A stretch of 10,828 bases of DNA from DASPXY01 sp038227745 (GTDB lineage Bacteria; Planctomycetota; Planctomycetia; Gemmatales; Gemmataceae), in assembly GCA_038227745.1 (NCBI GenBank), contig JBBRPS010000320.1, positions 1 through 10,828 on the forward strand, written 5' to 3'. The position numbers were made by a program, and so were the translations under genes. The stretch's first letter is position 1. Every line of letters starts with the position of its first letter. Of the stretch, positions 1-6,839 are shown in pieces. Under the pieces are notes generated by a model, which saw nothing but the letters and a program-made list of their open reading frames with translations, did no database searches and had not been told where the DNA came from.

Positions 1-72
1 AAGTTGGTCACGTAGGACGGCTCTCCTGACCCGTCCGGACGGGTCAGGAGAGCCGTCCTACGTGACCAACTT
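1..72. repeat. Perfect 72-bp palindrome at the left edge
   Basis: Bases 1-36 are the exact reverse complement of bases 37-72, with no spacer, so the stretch could extrude as a 36-bp cruciform or fold as a hairpin. The right arm contains the GTG used as the integrase start (62-64), and recognisable integrase homology resumes just where the palindrome ends (about 71-73). The frame used by the integrase has no stop codon anywhere in the palindrome, and 72 is a multiple of three. It may be an interspersed palindromic repeat inserted in or next to the integrase gene. It may also be a fold-back artefact, since it begins exactly at base 1. The symmetry is certain; its nature is not. Confidence 0.95.
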
Positions 73-886
73 CCTTTATCAAGAGGTGCTGCAGATCGAT
101 GTGGGCCGGCTCGATGCGGTCCGTGCGAAACGGCCGGAGCGCCTCCCCGTGGTCATGTCCCGCGCTGAGGTGCGGCAGGTCCTCGAGGGCGTCGAGGGGG
201 CCGAAGGGGTGTACCGGCTCCTGTGCCAGCTCCAGTACGGCTCGGGCCTGCGCGTCCTGGAAGCGTGCCAGATCCGGGTCCACGACATCGACCTGCCGCG
301 CGGACAGATCGCCGTCCGCAACGGCAAAGGGGGCAAGGACCGCGTTGTCATGCTGCCGCGCTCCCTGCGCGAGTCCCTCGCCGGGCAACTCGAAAAGCGG
401 CGGCGGCAGCACGATCGGGACGTGGCCAATGGAGTGGCGCGCGTCTGGTTGCCCGACGCCCTGGCCCGCAAGTATCCGCGCGCGCCCCGGGAACTCGGCT
501 GGCAGTTCCTGTTCGCCTCGCGACAGCTGTCCCGCGACCCCCGCTCGGGACAGGTCGGCCGGCACCACCTCTACCCGGGCGCGCTGGCCCGCGCCGTCAC
601 CCGCGCCGTGCGCCAGGCCGGCCTGGTCAAGCACATTACCTGCCACACCTTCCGCCACAGCTTCGCGACCCACCTCCTCGAAGATGGCTACGACATTCGC
701 ACCGTGCAGGAGCTGCTCGGCCACAAGGAGGTCTCCACCACGATGATTTACACGCACATCATGGTCAAAGGGGTGCCCGCCGTCCGCAGCCCGCTGGACG
801 TGCTGGCCGGACTGAACGCGGAGGAGGTCGAGGCGGCCCTCGAAGCGACCCGGCAGATGCACGGTCGCGCGGGGGCGCCTGCCTGA
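62..886 (+). CDS. Integron-type tyrosine recombinase (IntI-like), N-terminally truncated or extending off the window
   Basis: Site-specific DNA recombinase of the integron integrase family, which in intact integrons inserts and excises gene cassettes at attI and attC. All catalytic residues of a tyrosine recombinase are visible: R64 (GSGLR), K92 (GKGGKDR), H195-x-x-R198 (HTFRH), H221 (LLGH) and the nucleophile Y230 (TTMIYTH). The IntI-specific extra segment is present at about residues 131-169 (PDALARKYPR, then DPRSG and RHH), which separates it from XerC/D and phage integrases. IntI proteins are usually about 320-340 residues. This one has 274 from GTG 62 and lacks the N-terminal SAM-like DNA-binding domain; homology begins at NFLYQEVL. 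The frame is open to base 2 through the palindrome, so the gene may continue upstream. With the N-terminal domain absent it is probably inactive. No attI or attC was seen. Confidence 0.85.
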   Translation: MTNFLYQEVLQIDVGRLDAVRAKRPERLPVVMSRAEVRQVLEGVEGAEGVYRLLCQLQYGSGLRVLEACQIRVHDIDLPRGQIAVRNGKGGKDRVVMLPRSLRESLAGQLEKRRRQHDRDVANGVARVWLPDALARKYPRAPRELGWQFLFASRQLSRDPRSGQVGRHHLYPGALARAVTRAVRQAGLVKHITCHTFRHSFATHLLEDGYDIRTVQELLGHKEVSTTMIYTHIMVKGVPAVRSPLDVLAGLNAEEVEAALEATRQMHGRAGAPA

Positions 887-887
887 T

Positions 888-902
888 CCGGGATCGTCCC
901 GG
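888..902 (+). other. Small hairpin just after the integrase stop
   Basis: CCGGGA (888-893) pairs with TCCCGG (897-902) around a TCG loop, two bases past the TGA. There is no T-tract, so a terminator role is only possible. Confidence 0.3.
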
Positions 903-1051
903 GACAGTCCAGCCGCGGGCGCGGGTCAGACCAGGCCAGCTCGGACCAGATTCTCACACTCATCCCCCCGGGCATTTGGGTCCGCTGGGGGACTAGCCGG
1001 AGAGAGGGGCGGACAGTTCGTGCGGTGCTTTCGGCCAGCGGCACACACGTT

Positions 1052-1159
1052 GGTGGCGGAATGACAGAAAGGTGTCTCGTTTTGCGCAAAATATTGGTAA
1101 TGTGCAACTTGCGATGATACACCTTTCCGCCACGGTGACGGAAAGGTGTGGCGGAATAC
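1052..1159. repeat. Small repeat cluster with inverted and direct copies around an AT-rich core (MITE-like)
   Basis: The motif GAAAGGTGT with a preceding TGAC[A/G] occurs at 1062-1075 and again at 1136-1149, and its reverse complement ACACCTTTCCG lies at 1119-1129. Each copy is accompanied by TGGCGGA (1054-1060 and 1149-1155; inverted at 1127-1133). ACACCTTTCCG (1119-1129) pairs exactly with CGGAAAGGTGT (1139-1149), giving an 11-bp stem with a 9-nt loop. The centre (about 1076-1118) is markedly AT-rich for this DNA and contains the 12-bp palindrome TTTTGCGCAAAA (1080-1091). The arrangement resembles a tiny element with imperfect terminal inverted repeats, or an operator array. The repeats are plain to see; the interpretation is inference. 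Confidence 0.6.
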
Positions 1160-1318
1160 CCCCACAACTGATCCCCTTCCCCTCCCGCAAGCCTGGTCCA
1201 GCGCGAATCCGCTCCGTCCCCTTGCGGCCCGGGCCGAGTTCTCCGCGTTCTCTTGCCTTCCGCCCGCGCCCGCTTACCATCTCCCGTGTCGCCCCGTCGC
1301 ACCCTTCAGGGCTTGACC

Positions 1319-4300
1319 ATGCCGACCCTCCGCCGCCACTGCTTCCCTCTCCTCCTCATCCTGGCGCTCGCAGTCCCTCTCCCCCGGGCCTTCGCCGACG
1401 AACCCGACAAGGCCGACACCAAGGACAAGAGCGTCTTCAAGCACCTCAAATACCGCCAGGTCGGCCCCTTCGCCGGCGGCCGCGTCAGCCGCTCGGCAGG
1501 AGTCCCCGGCGACCCGTCCACCTACTACGCCGCCACCGCCTCCGGCGGCGTCTGGAAGACCGCCGACGCCGGCGTCACCTGGAAGCCCATCTTCGACGAC
1601 CAGCCCACCTCCTCCGTCGGCGCCGTCGCCGTCGCCCCCTCCGACCCCAACGTCGTCTATGTCGGCTCCGGCGAGGCGAACATTCGCGGCAACGTCGCCG
1701 CCGGCAACGGCATCTACCGCTCGACCGACGGCGGCAAGACCTGGAAGCACGTCTGGAAGCAGGAAGGCCAGATCGGCCGCATCGTCGTCCACCCGAAGAA
1801 CGCCGATGTCGCCTTCGCCGCCGTCCTCGGCCACGCCTTCGGCCCCAACCCGCAGCGCGGCGTCTACCGCACCACCGACGGCGGCAAGTCCTGGCAGCAG
1901 GTCCTCAAGAAGGACGCCGACACCGGCGCCATCGACGTCTGCCTCGACCCGAACAACCCGCGCGTGCTGTTCGCCGCCCTGTGGCAGGCCCGCCGCCGGC
2001 CGTGGGAAATGGTCAGCGGCGGCCCCGGCAGCGGCCTGTACCGCTCGACCGATGGCGGCGACACCTGGAAGCAGCTCAAGGGCCACGGCCTGCCGAGCGG
2101 CATCTGGGGCCGCACCGGCCTCGCCATCGCCCCCGGCGATGGCCGCCGCGTCTACGCCCTCATCGAGGCGAAGAAGGGCGGCCTGTACCGCTCCGACGAC
2201 GGCGGCGGCAAGTGGAAACTCGTCAACGGCGGCGCCTACCTGCGCATCCGCCCGTGGTACTTCTCCGTCGTCGCCGTGGATCCGCAGAGCCCCGACGTCG
2301 TCTGGTGCGCCAACCTGCACCTGCTCAAGAGCATCGACGGCGGCAAGACCTTCAAGCGCGTCAAGGGCCCGCACCACGTCGATCACCACGACCTGTGGAT
2401 CGACCCGAAGGACCCGCGCCGCCTCATCGACAGCAACGACGGCGGCGTGGACATCACGACGAACGGCGGCGCCACCTGGATGGCGCCGCCGCTGCCGCTC
2501 GGCCAGTTCTATCACATCAGTGCCGACACGCGCGTGCCGTATCACGTGGCCGGCACCATGCAGGACCTCGGCACGGCGTCGGGGCCGAGCAACAGCCTGT
2601 CCACGGGCGGCATCCAGCGCGGCGACTGGTACACCGTCGGCGGCGGCGAGACCGGCTTCACCGTGCCCGACCCGACCGATCCGAACGTCGTCTACGCCGG
2701 CGAGTACGGCGGCTACATCTCGCGCTTCGATTTCCGCACTCGCCAGGTCCGCAATGTCAGCATCTACCCGTTCGACCCGTCCGGCCGCGGCGCCGGTGAG
2801 TTGCGCTACCGCTTCCAGTGGACCGCGCCAATCCTCATCTCGCCGCACGACCCGAAGGTGATCTACCACGCCGCCAACGTCCTGTTTCGCAGCGACGATC
2901 AGGGCCGCACCTGGAAGGCGGTCAGCCCTGACCTGACGCGCGACGACAAGAGCAAGCAGCAGTTCTCCGGCGGCCCGATCACCGGCGACAACACCGGGGC
3001 GGAGTTCTACTGCACGATTTTCGCACTCGCCGAGTCGCCAAAGGAGAAGGGCCTGCTCTGGGCTGGCAGCGACGACGGCCTCGTCCACGTCAAGCGGCCC
3101 GGCGAGGAGGGCTGGACGAATGTGACGAAGGACATCCCGGGCCTGCCCGAGTGGGGCACGGTCTGCTGCATCGAGGCGTCGCCCTTCGACGCGGGCACGG
3201 CGTATGTCGTCGTGGACGCCCACCGCCTCGACGACATGAAGCCGTACCTCTGGAGGACGACCGATTACGGCAAGACGTGGACGAACCTCGCGGCGAAGTT
3301 GCCGCAGGACGTCTACCTCCACGTCGTGCGCGAGGACCCGAACGCCCGCGGCCTGCTCTACGTGGGCACCGAACACGGCGTGGTCTACTCGCCGAACGAC
3401 GGCGCCGCCTGGCTGCCGCTCAAGATGAACCTCCCCACGGTCGCGGTGCAGGACCTCGTCGTGAAGGACAACGACCTGGTGCTGGGCACGAACGGACGGT
3501 CGATCTGGATCCTCGACGACCTGACGCCGGTGCGCGTGACGCGCGACCTCGTGACCCGCAAGGAGGCGGACTGGCCGAAACTGCTGTGGTTGAGCAAGCA
3601 GGCGCGGCCGGTGTTCCGCTGGCGCTACCACGCGCCGGTCCACTCGACGGACGAGCGCCCGGCCGGCGACAACCCGGAGAAGGGGACCTTGGTCCACTAT
3701 TACCTGAAGACGAAGGCGAAGAAGGTGACGCTGGAGGTCTTCGATGAGAAGGGCAGGCTGGTGCGGCGCCTGACGAGCGACAAGGTCAAGGCGGAGGTTC
3801 CCGAGGACGCGCCGGACGGCGACGGCTACAACCCGAAGAAGGAACAGCTGCCGAAGGGGGCGGGGCTGCACCGCGCCGTGTGGAACCTGCACTACCAGGG
3901 ACCGCGGACGATCAAGGGGGCGAAGGCCGACTTCGGCACCCCACGCGAAGGTCCGCTGGCGACGGCGGGGACGTACACGCTGAAGCTGACCGTGGACGGC
4001 AAGGAGTTTTCGGGCCGCGTCGAGGTGCTCCCCGACCCGCGCGTGAAGGTCCCCGTCGCGGAGTTGGAGGAGCAGCTCAAGGCGGCAATTGGCGTCCGTG
4101 ACGAGATCAGCCGCGTGACGGACGTCGTCGAGCGGCTGCGGGCGGTGCGCGCCCAGCTCGTGCAGCGCAACGCGCTGCTCCAGGACAGCACCGCGGCGCG
4201 CCCCCTCGTCACCCAGAGCAAGGCGCTGCTCGGCAAGCTCGATGCCCTGGAGGAGAAGCTGCACAACCCGAAAGCGAAGGTGTCTTACGACATCCTCGCG

Positions 4301-4546
4301 CAGAGGGGGGGCGCGAAGTTGTACTCGCAGTTGATCGGGTTGCTGGAATACCTGCGCGAGGGCGATGGTCTGCCGGGGCAGGGGTTCCGCGAGGTCTACG
4401 CCGAGCAGGGGCGCGCGCTGCGACAACTCCAAACCGAGTGGCAGGGACTGCTCCGCGACGACATGACGCGGCTGAACGAGACCGCCCGGCAGATGGAACT
4501 GCCGGGAATCCTCTTGCCGCCCGCACAAACTCCGAAATCTCCCTGA
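1319..4546 (+). CDS. Large secreted Asp-box (BNR/Vps10-like) beta-propeller protein
   Basis: Exported protein of 1075 residues of the WD40/YVTN/BNR-like or sortilin-Vps10 type, often labelled 'glycosyl hydrolase' although no catalytic activity can be assigned. The ATG at 1319 is chosen because it opens a clear signal peptide (basic start, hydrophobic LLLILALAV, cleavage near AFA-DE at 26/27); a weak AGGG lies at 1308-1311. Asp-box turns occur at about residues 81 (TADAGVTW), 135 (STDGGKTW), 185 (TTDGGKSW), 243 (STDGGDTW), 292 (SDDGGGKW), 338 (SIDGGKTF), 380, 525 (SDDQGRTW), 647 (TTDYGKTW) and 691, consistent with one or two multi-bladed propellers over about 45-740. After NGRSIWILDD (725-734) a beta-rich region at about 795-905 looks like a FlgD/Ig-type domain (KKVTLEVFDEKGRLVRRL). 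A helical, probably coiled-coil C-terminus covers about 911-1060. The gene seems monocistronic, with its own terminator. Likely role: extracellular or periplasmic binding or scaffolding. Confidence 0.85.
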   Translation: MPTLRRHCFPLLLILALAVPLPRAFADEPDKADTKDKSVFKHLKYRQVGPFAGGRVSRSAGVPGDPSTYYAATASGGVWKTADAGVTWKPIFDDQPTSSVGAVAVAPSDPNVVYVGSGEANIRGNVAAGNGIYRSTDGGKTWKHVWKQEGQIGRIVVHPKNADVAFAAVLGHAFGPNPQRGVYRTTDGGKSWQQVLKKDADTGAIDVCLDPNNPRVLFAALWQARRRPWEMVSGGPGSGLYRSTDGGDTWKQLKGHGLPSGIWGRTGLAIAPGDGRRVYALIEAKKGGLYRSDDGGGKWKLVNGGAYLRIRPWYFSVVAVDPQSPDVVWCANLHLLKSIDGGKTFKRVKGPHHVDHHDLWIDPKDPRRLIDSNDGGVDITTNGGATWMAPPLPLGQFYHISADTRVPYHVAGTMQDLGTASGPSNSLSTGGIQRGDWYTVGGGETGFTVPDPTDPNVVYAGEYGGYISRFDFRTRQVRNVSIYPFDPSGRGAGELRYRFQWTAPILISPHDPKVIYHAANVLFRSDDQGRTWKAVSPDLTRDDKSKQQFSGGPITGDNTGAEFYCTIFALAESPKEKGLLWAGSDDGLVHVKRPGEEGWTNVTKDIPGLPEWGTVCCIEASPFDAGTAYVVVDAHRLDDMKPYLWRTTDYGKTWTNLAAKLPQDVYLHVVREDPNARGLLYVGTEHGVVYSPNDGAAWLPLKMNLPTVAVQDLVVKDNDLVLGTNGRSIWILDDLTPVRVTRDLVTRKEADWPKLLWLSKQARPVFRWRYHAPVHSTDERPAGDNPEKGTLVHYYLKTKAKKVTLEVFDEKGRLVRRLTSDKVKAEVPEDAPDGDGYNPKKEQLPKGAGLHRAVWNLHYQGPRTIKGAKADFGTPREGPLATAGTYTLKLTVDGKEFSGRVEVLPDPRVKVPVAELEEQLKAAIGVRDEISRVTDVVERLRAVRAQLVQRNALLQDSTAARPLVTQSKALLGKLDALEEKLHNPKAKVSYDILAQRGGAKLYSQLIGLLEYLREGDGLPGQGFREVYAEQGRALRQLQTEWQGLLRDDMTRLNETARQMELPGILLPPAQTPKSP

Positions 4547-4569
4547 CCGAAACCGTGAAACAACGAAAC

Positions 4570-4598
4570 CCCCGGCGCGCCTCGAAGGCGCGCCGGGG
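4570..4598. terminator. Hairpin terminator between convergent genes
   Basis: CCCCGGCGCGCC (4570-4581) pairs perfectly with GGCGCGCCGGGG (4587-4598) over a 5-nt loop. It lies 23 bases after the Asp-box gene stop and about 85 bases past the end of the converging PEP-CTERM gene. On the plus strand no T-run follows. On the minus strand the downstream bases (GTTTCGTTGTTTC) are T-rich, so it may act mainly for the minus-strand transcript, or for both. Confidence 0.75.
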
Positions 4599-4682
4599 AT
4601 CGACGGTTGGTCCAGCGTCAGCGGACAGACAAACGGCAAACGGATAGAGAGCGGTGACCGGCAAGGCCCGTGGGGCGGACGC

Positions 4683-5318
4683 TCAGGCCAGGTCGAGGAC
4701 GAGGCTGCGGCGGCGGCCCCGCTTCAACCACCAGCCGGCGCCGAACAGCGACAGGCACAGGCCGGACAGGGCCAGCGTGGACGGCTCGGGCACGGCCTGG
4801 ACCGTCACCGTCGCCAGGGCGCTGATGCTGCCGCTGTTCTTGGCCGTCGGCGGCCCGGGCGGGGCGAAGGCGCCGACCGCCACGGTGTAGATATTGCTGC
4901 CGATGGTCTTCGACTGCGTTGTCGCGCTGGTGAAGGTGTTCAGGATGATGGCACTCTTCTGCGACAGCACGCCATTGAACTGGCCGGAGAAGACCATGCT
5001 GTTGCTCTTGCCCGAGGCACTGTCCGTGATGGACAGCGTCAGGCTGTAGGGCGCGTTGGTGAACTTCGCCGGGTTCTGGGCGGTCGCGCTGCTGACGGTC
5101 TGCAAGTTCGTGGCGACGATGTACGAGTCGCCGCTCGTGCTGCCGCCCGGCTCGTTGCTCAGGGTGATCTTGCCCATGGACGGCTTGTCGGCGAAGATCT
5201 CCGTGGCGCTGGGCGTCCAGTTATACGTCCAGTCCACGAAGTCCGCCCGCGCCCGGGCGCCCGCGAACAGGCACACGGTGAGGGCGGCTGCGTACAGGCG
5301 CATCAGGGAATATTTCAT
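4683..5318 (-). CDS. PEP-CTERM sorting domain protein, probable secreted surface protein
   Basis: Protein of 211 residues that is exported and then probably processed by an exosortase. The start at 5318 (MKYSLMRLY) is supported by AAAGGAG eight bases upstream and by the signal peptide that follows (hydrophobic AAALTVCLFAG, cleavage near ARA-DF). The C-terminus has the standard PEP-CTERM layout: VPEPSTLALSG, a hydrophobic helix (LCLSLFGAGWWL), then a basic stop (KRGRRR). The mature part is rich in Ser, Thr and Asn with predicted beta strands, has no Cys apart from the signal and anchor regions, and contains LSNEPGGSTSGDSYIVATNL and AFAPPGPP segments. The molecular function is unknown; such proteins are thought to join the extracellular matrix or envelope. 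No exosortase gene lies in the window. An upstream in-frame ATG at 5372 would give 18 extra residues and break the signal-peptide layout. Confidence 0.85.
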   Translation of the reverse strand: MKYSLMRLYAAALTVCLFAGARARADFVDWTYNWTPSATEIFADKPSMGKITLSNEPGGSTSGDSYIVATNLQTVSSATAQNPAKFTNAPYSLTLSITDSASGKSNSMVFSGQFNGVLSQKSAIILNTFTSATTQSKTIGSNIYTVAVGAFAPPGPPTAKNSGSISALATVTVQAVPEPSTLALSGLCLSLFGAGWWLKRGRRRSLVLDLA

Positions 5319-5326
5319 ACACCTGA

Positions 5327-5333
5327 CTCCTTT
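5327..5333 (-). promoter_or_regulatory. Shine-Dalgarno site deciding the PEP-CTERM start
   Basis: On the minus strand AAAGGAG sits eight bases before the ATG at 5318. This fixes that start over the in-frame ATG at 5372. Confidence 0.75.
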
Positions 5334-5441
5334 CTCGACTCCGATCGTGGGGGAAAGAATAGCGGAACACACTCTCCGATCCGTTCCGATGCAGAAGGGC
5401 GCGGGCGAAGGCTTCGGCTACACCTGCCAAAGAGGGCGGCA

Positions 5442-5470
5442 TATATAGAGCCGCCTCCGCGCCGTGTCAA
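5442..5470 (-). promoter_or_regulatory. Near-consensus sigma-70-type promoter for the PEP-CTERM gene
   Basis: Read on the minus strand, TTGACA (5470-5465, a perfect -35) is followed after exactly 17 bases by TATATA (5447-5442, -10). Transcription would start near 5435 and give a leader of about 117 nt before the ATG at 5318. The -10 box is flanked by a short inverted repeat, GGCGGC (5435-5440) and GCCGCC (5450-5455), which leaves the AT-rich core in the loop and could be an operator. The leader also contains a CGGAAC/GTTCCG pair (5363-5368 with 5383-5388). The boxes and spacing are directly visible in otherwise very GC-rich sequence; activity is inferred. Confidence 0.7.
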
Positions 5471-5500
5471 GAACGATCGCGCCGGGGCATCGGCCGGGAG

Positions 5501-5524
5501 AGGGTGCCCCTGTTGGGCAACCCT
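5501..5524. other. Short hairpin upstream of the PEP-CTERM promoter
   Basis: AGGGTGCCC (5501-5509) pairs with GGGCAACCCT (5515-5524) with one bulged A and a 5-nt loop. It lies between the end of the crotonase operon and the PEP-CTERM promoter, and could help end transcription from the operon. No T-run follows it on either strand. Confidence 0.35.
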
Positions 5525-5553
5525 GGGAAAGTGGGAAAGAAATGTTTAGAGCG

Positions 5554-5627
5554 GTTCGTGGCCGACTCGCTCCGCGAGTCGGTGTGGGCGCGGGCTCCCC
5601 GACTCGCGGAGCGAGTCGGCCACGAAC
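5554..5627. repeat. Nested 29-bp inverted repeat, REP-like
   Basis: Bases 5554-5582 and 5599-5627 are exact reverse complements (29 bp each) separated by 16 bases. Each arm is itself a palindrome: CCGACTCGC and GCGAGTCGG around three bases (5562-5582 in the left arm). The element can therefore fold either as one long stem or as two short hairpins. It starts 23 bases past the crotonase stop, and on the minus strand a T-rich stretch lies a few bases beyond it, so it may double as the operon's terminator. Such extragenic palindromes are commonly dispersed in large bacterial genomes; the copy number cannot be judged here. Confidence 0.9.
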
Positions 5628-5650
5628 TCGGGACTCGCGCGTGTCTCCGA

Positions 5651-6436
5651 TCACCGCGGCGCCCACGGAACCGGCTGCTTGGCGAAGAAGGCATGCAGGC
5701 CCTGGCGACACTCCTCGGTCAGACGCGGGGCCGCACTCCCCCGCGCCGCCTCCTCCAGCGACAGCGCCTGGTGCGAGAACAGGTGCAGCAACTCCTTGGT
5801 CCGTGCCAGGGCGTGCGGCCCGCCCTCGGCCAACGCCCGCGCCAGAACTTTCGTCCGTTCTTGCAGCCCGTCCGCGGGCGCCACCTCGTTGATGAGCCCG
5901 CACCGCTGTGCCTCGGCGGCGTCGATCAGCTCGCCGGTCAGAAGCAGGTAGCGGGCCAGGCGCTCGCCGACGTGCCGCAGCAGGTGCGGCATGACCATCG
6001 CCGCCACCAGGCCGCGCCGCACCTCGGGATAGCCAAACTTCGCCGCCGGCACCGCCACCGCCAGGTCGCACACCGTCACCAGTCCCGCACCGCCGGCCAC
6101 CGCGGCCCCGTTCACCGCGGCGATGGTCGGCTTCGGCAGCGTATAGATCAGGTCATACAACTTCGCCAGCCGCAGCGCGTCGTCCCAGACGGGTGTGTTC
6201 TCGGCCGGCCGCTGCAGCGACTCGGATAGCTCGGCGAGGTCCATGCCCGCGCAGAAGACGGGGCCGGCGCCGCTGAGGATCACGCAACGGACGGCGGTAT
6301 CCTCGCGGGCGCGCGCGAAGGCGTCGGCCAGGGCGTCGATGAGGCCGCGGCTCAGGGCGTTGCGCTTGTCGGCCCGGTTGAGGGTGATGACGACGGCGGG
6401 TGGCTCGGGGCGGTATACGACGAGCGGTTCGGTCAT
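5651..6436 (-). CDS. Crotonase-superfamily enzyme (enoyl-CoA hydratase/isomerase-like)
   Basis: Protein of 261 residues, the usual length for the family, acting on an acyl-CoA in the cytoplasm. The oxyanion-hole segment CAGMDL is at 62-67, and the second one is the NGAAVAGGAGL region (109-119). The PE motif FGYPEVRRGL holds E138, equivalent to catalytic E164 of rat enoyl-CoA hydratase. The position equivalent to rat E144, six residues before the conserved C-D (123-124), is G118. A classical two-glutamate hydratase is therefore not certain; single-Glu crotonases include isomerases and other chemistries. Its ATG overlaps the stop of the upstream gene (ATGA), so translation is probably coupled. 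The AtuA-type neighbours suggest a methylglutaconyl-CoA-like or isoprenoid-CoA substrate, as inference. Confidence 0.88.
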   Translation of the reverse strand: MTEPLVVYRPEPPAVVITLNRADKRNALSRGLIDALADAFARAREDTAVRCVILSGAGPVFCAGMDLAELSESLQRPAENTPVWDDALRLAKLYDLIYTLPKPTIAAVNGAAVAGGAGLVTVCDLAVAVPAAKFGYPEVRRGLVAAMVMPHLLRHVGERLARYLLLTGELIDAAEAQRCGLINEVAPADGLQERTKVLARALAEGGPHALARTKELLHLFSHQALSLEEAARGSAAPRLTEECRQGLHAFFAKQPVPWAPR

Positions 6437-6810
6437 GACGGGTTCCTCGCGGAGGGCCGGAGCATGGCGGCGTGGTCGATGGGCAGATCGAGCGGCATGG
6501 CGAGCAGGGCCAGGGCAAGCGTCTTGCCCTGGGTGTCGATGCGCAGCGAACGGCTGGCGCCGCCCGCCAGCACGTCGTACAGCACGAAATTGAGGGCGAG
6601 CAAATTCGGCGCCTCGTGGCGCAGGACCCTCGACGGGCCGAGCGGCGCGAAGTAGTCGCGCACCGCATCAGCCGTCAGGTGCTCGCGCAGCCAGGCGTGG
6701 CCGGCCGGCGTGTAGGCGATGACGGCGACGTTGGCGTGGTTGCCCTTGTCGCCGCTGCGGCCGTGGGCGATGTCGCCGAGGGGCTTGCGGGCGGGAACCG
6801 TGGCGGACAT
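6433..6810 (-). CDS. AtuA C-terminal-like small protein (separate subunit)
   Basis: Protein of 125 residues matching the C-terminal domain that follows the DUF1446 domain in full-length AtuA proteins: LGDIAHGRSGDKGNHANVAV at 11-30, RHEAPNLLALNFVL at 64-77 and RSLRIDTQGK at 87-96. The GDKGN segment is characteristic. The start at 6810 is chosen because AGGAGG lies six bases upstream; an ATG at 6831 would place that site inside the gene. It sits 67 bases after the AtuA main-domain gene and overlaps the crotonase start by four bases. It probably pairs with the larger protein to rebuild a two-domain AtuA. The biochemical function is unknown, and the family link is from recalled motifs. Confidence 0.8.
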   Translation of the reverse strand: MSATVPARKPLGDIAHGRSGDKGNHANVAVIAYTPAGHAWLREHLTADAVRDYFAPLGPSRVLRHEAPNLLALNFVLYDVLAGGASRSLRIDTQGKTLALALLAMPLDLPIDHAAMLRPSARNPS

Positions 6811-6816
6811 GGCGCG

Positions 6817-6822
6817 CCTCCT
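6817..6822 (-). promoter_or_regulatory. Shine-Dalgarno site deciding the start of the small AtuA-like gene
   Basis: A perfect AGGAGG on the minus strand lies six bases before the ATG at 6810. It selects this start over the ATG at 6831. Confidence 0.75.
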
Positions 6823-6839
6823 GGAGAACACGGATTCAA

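Larger units (their letters stand above)
887..1318. other. Gene-free stretch between the integrase and the Asp-box protein
   Basis: No convincing coding frame is seen in these 432 bases. The first part (about 887-1045) is GC-rich without clear motifs apart from the hairpin at 888-902. The middle (1052-1159) holds a repeat cluster around an AT-rich core, described separately. The last part (about 1160-1318) should contain the promoter and leader of the Asp-box gene, but I see no convincing -35/-10 pair. No attC-like pair of core sites was found, so there is no evidence of an integron cassette here. Confidence 0.6.

Noticed and set aside
44..862. Minus-strand open frame opposite the integrase
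   Set aside because: Antisense shadow; the integrase frame carries the full catalytic residue set.
887..1252. Possible attC or attI site downstream of the integrase
   Set aside because: No pair of GTTRRRY and RYYYAAC core sites was found, and this is the 3' side of the gene, where attI is not expected.
1319..4546. Annotation of the Asp-box protein as a sialidase
   Set aside because: Asp-boxes are structural turns found in many propellers; no sialidase catalytic triad could be identified by eye.
1274..4639. Minus-strand open frame of 1121 codons opposite the Asp-box gene
   Set aside because: Its product is low-complexity (Arg, Ala, Val, Asp) and mirrors the codon bias of the plus-strand gene; the plus strand has a signal peptide and repeated Asp-box motifs.
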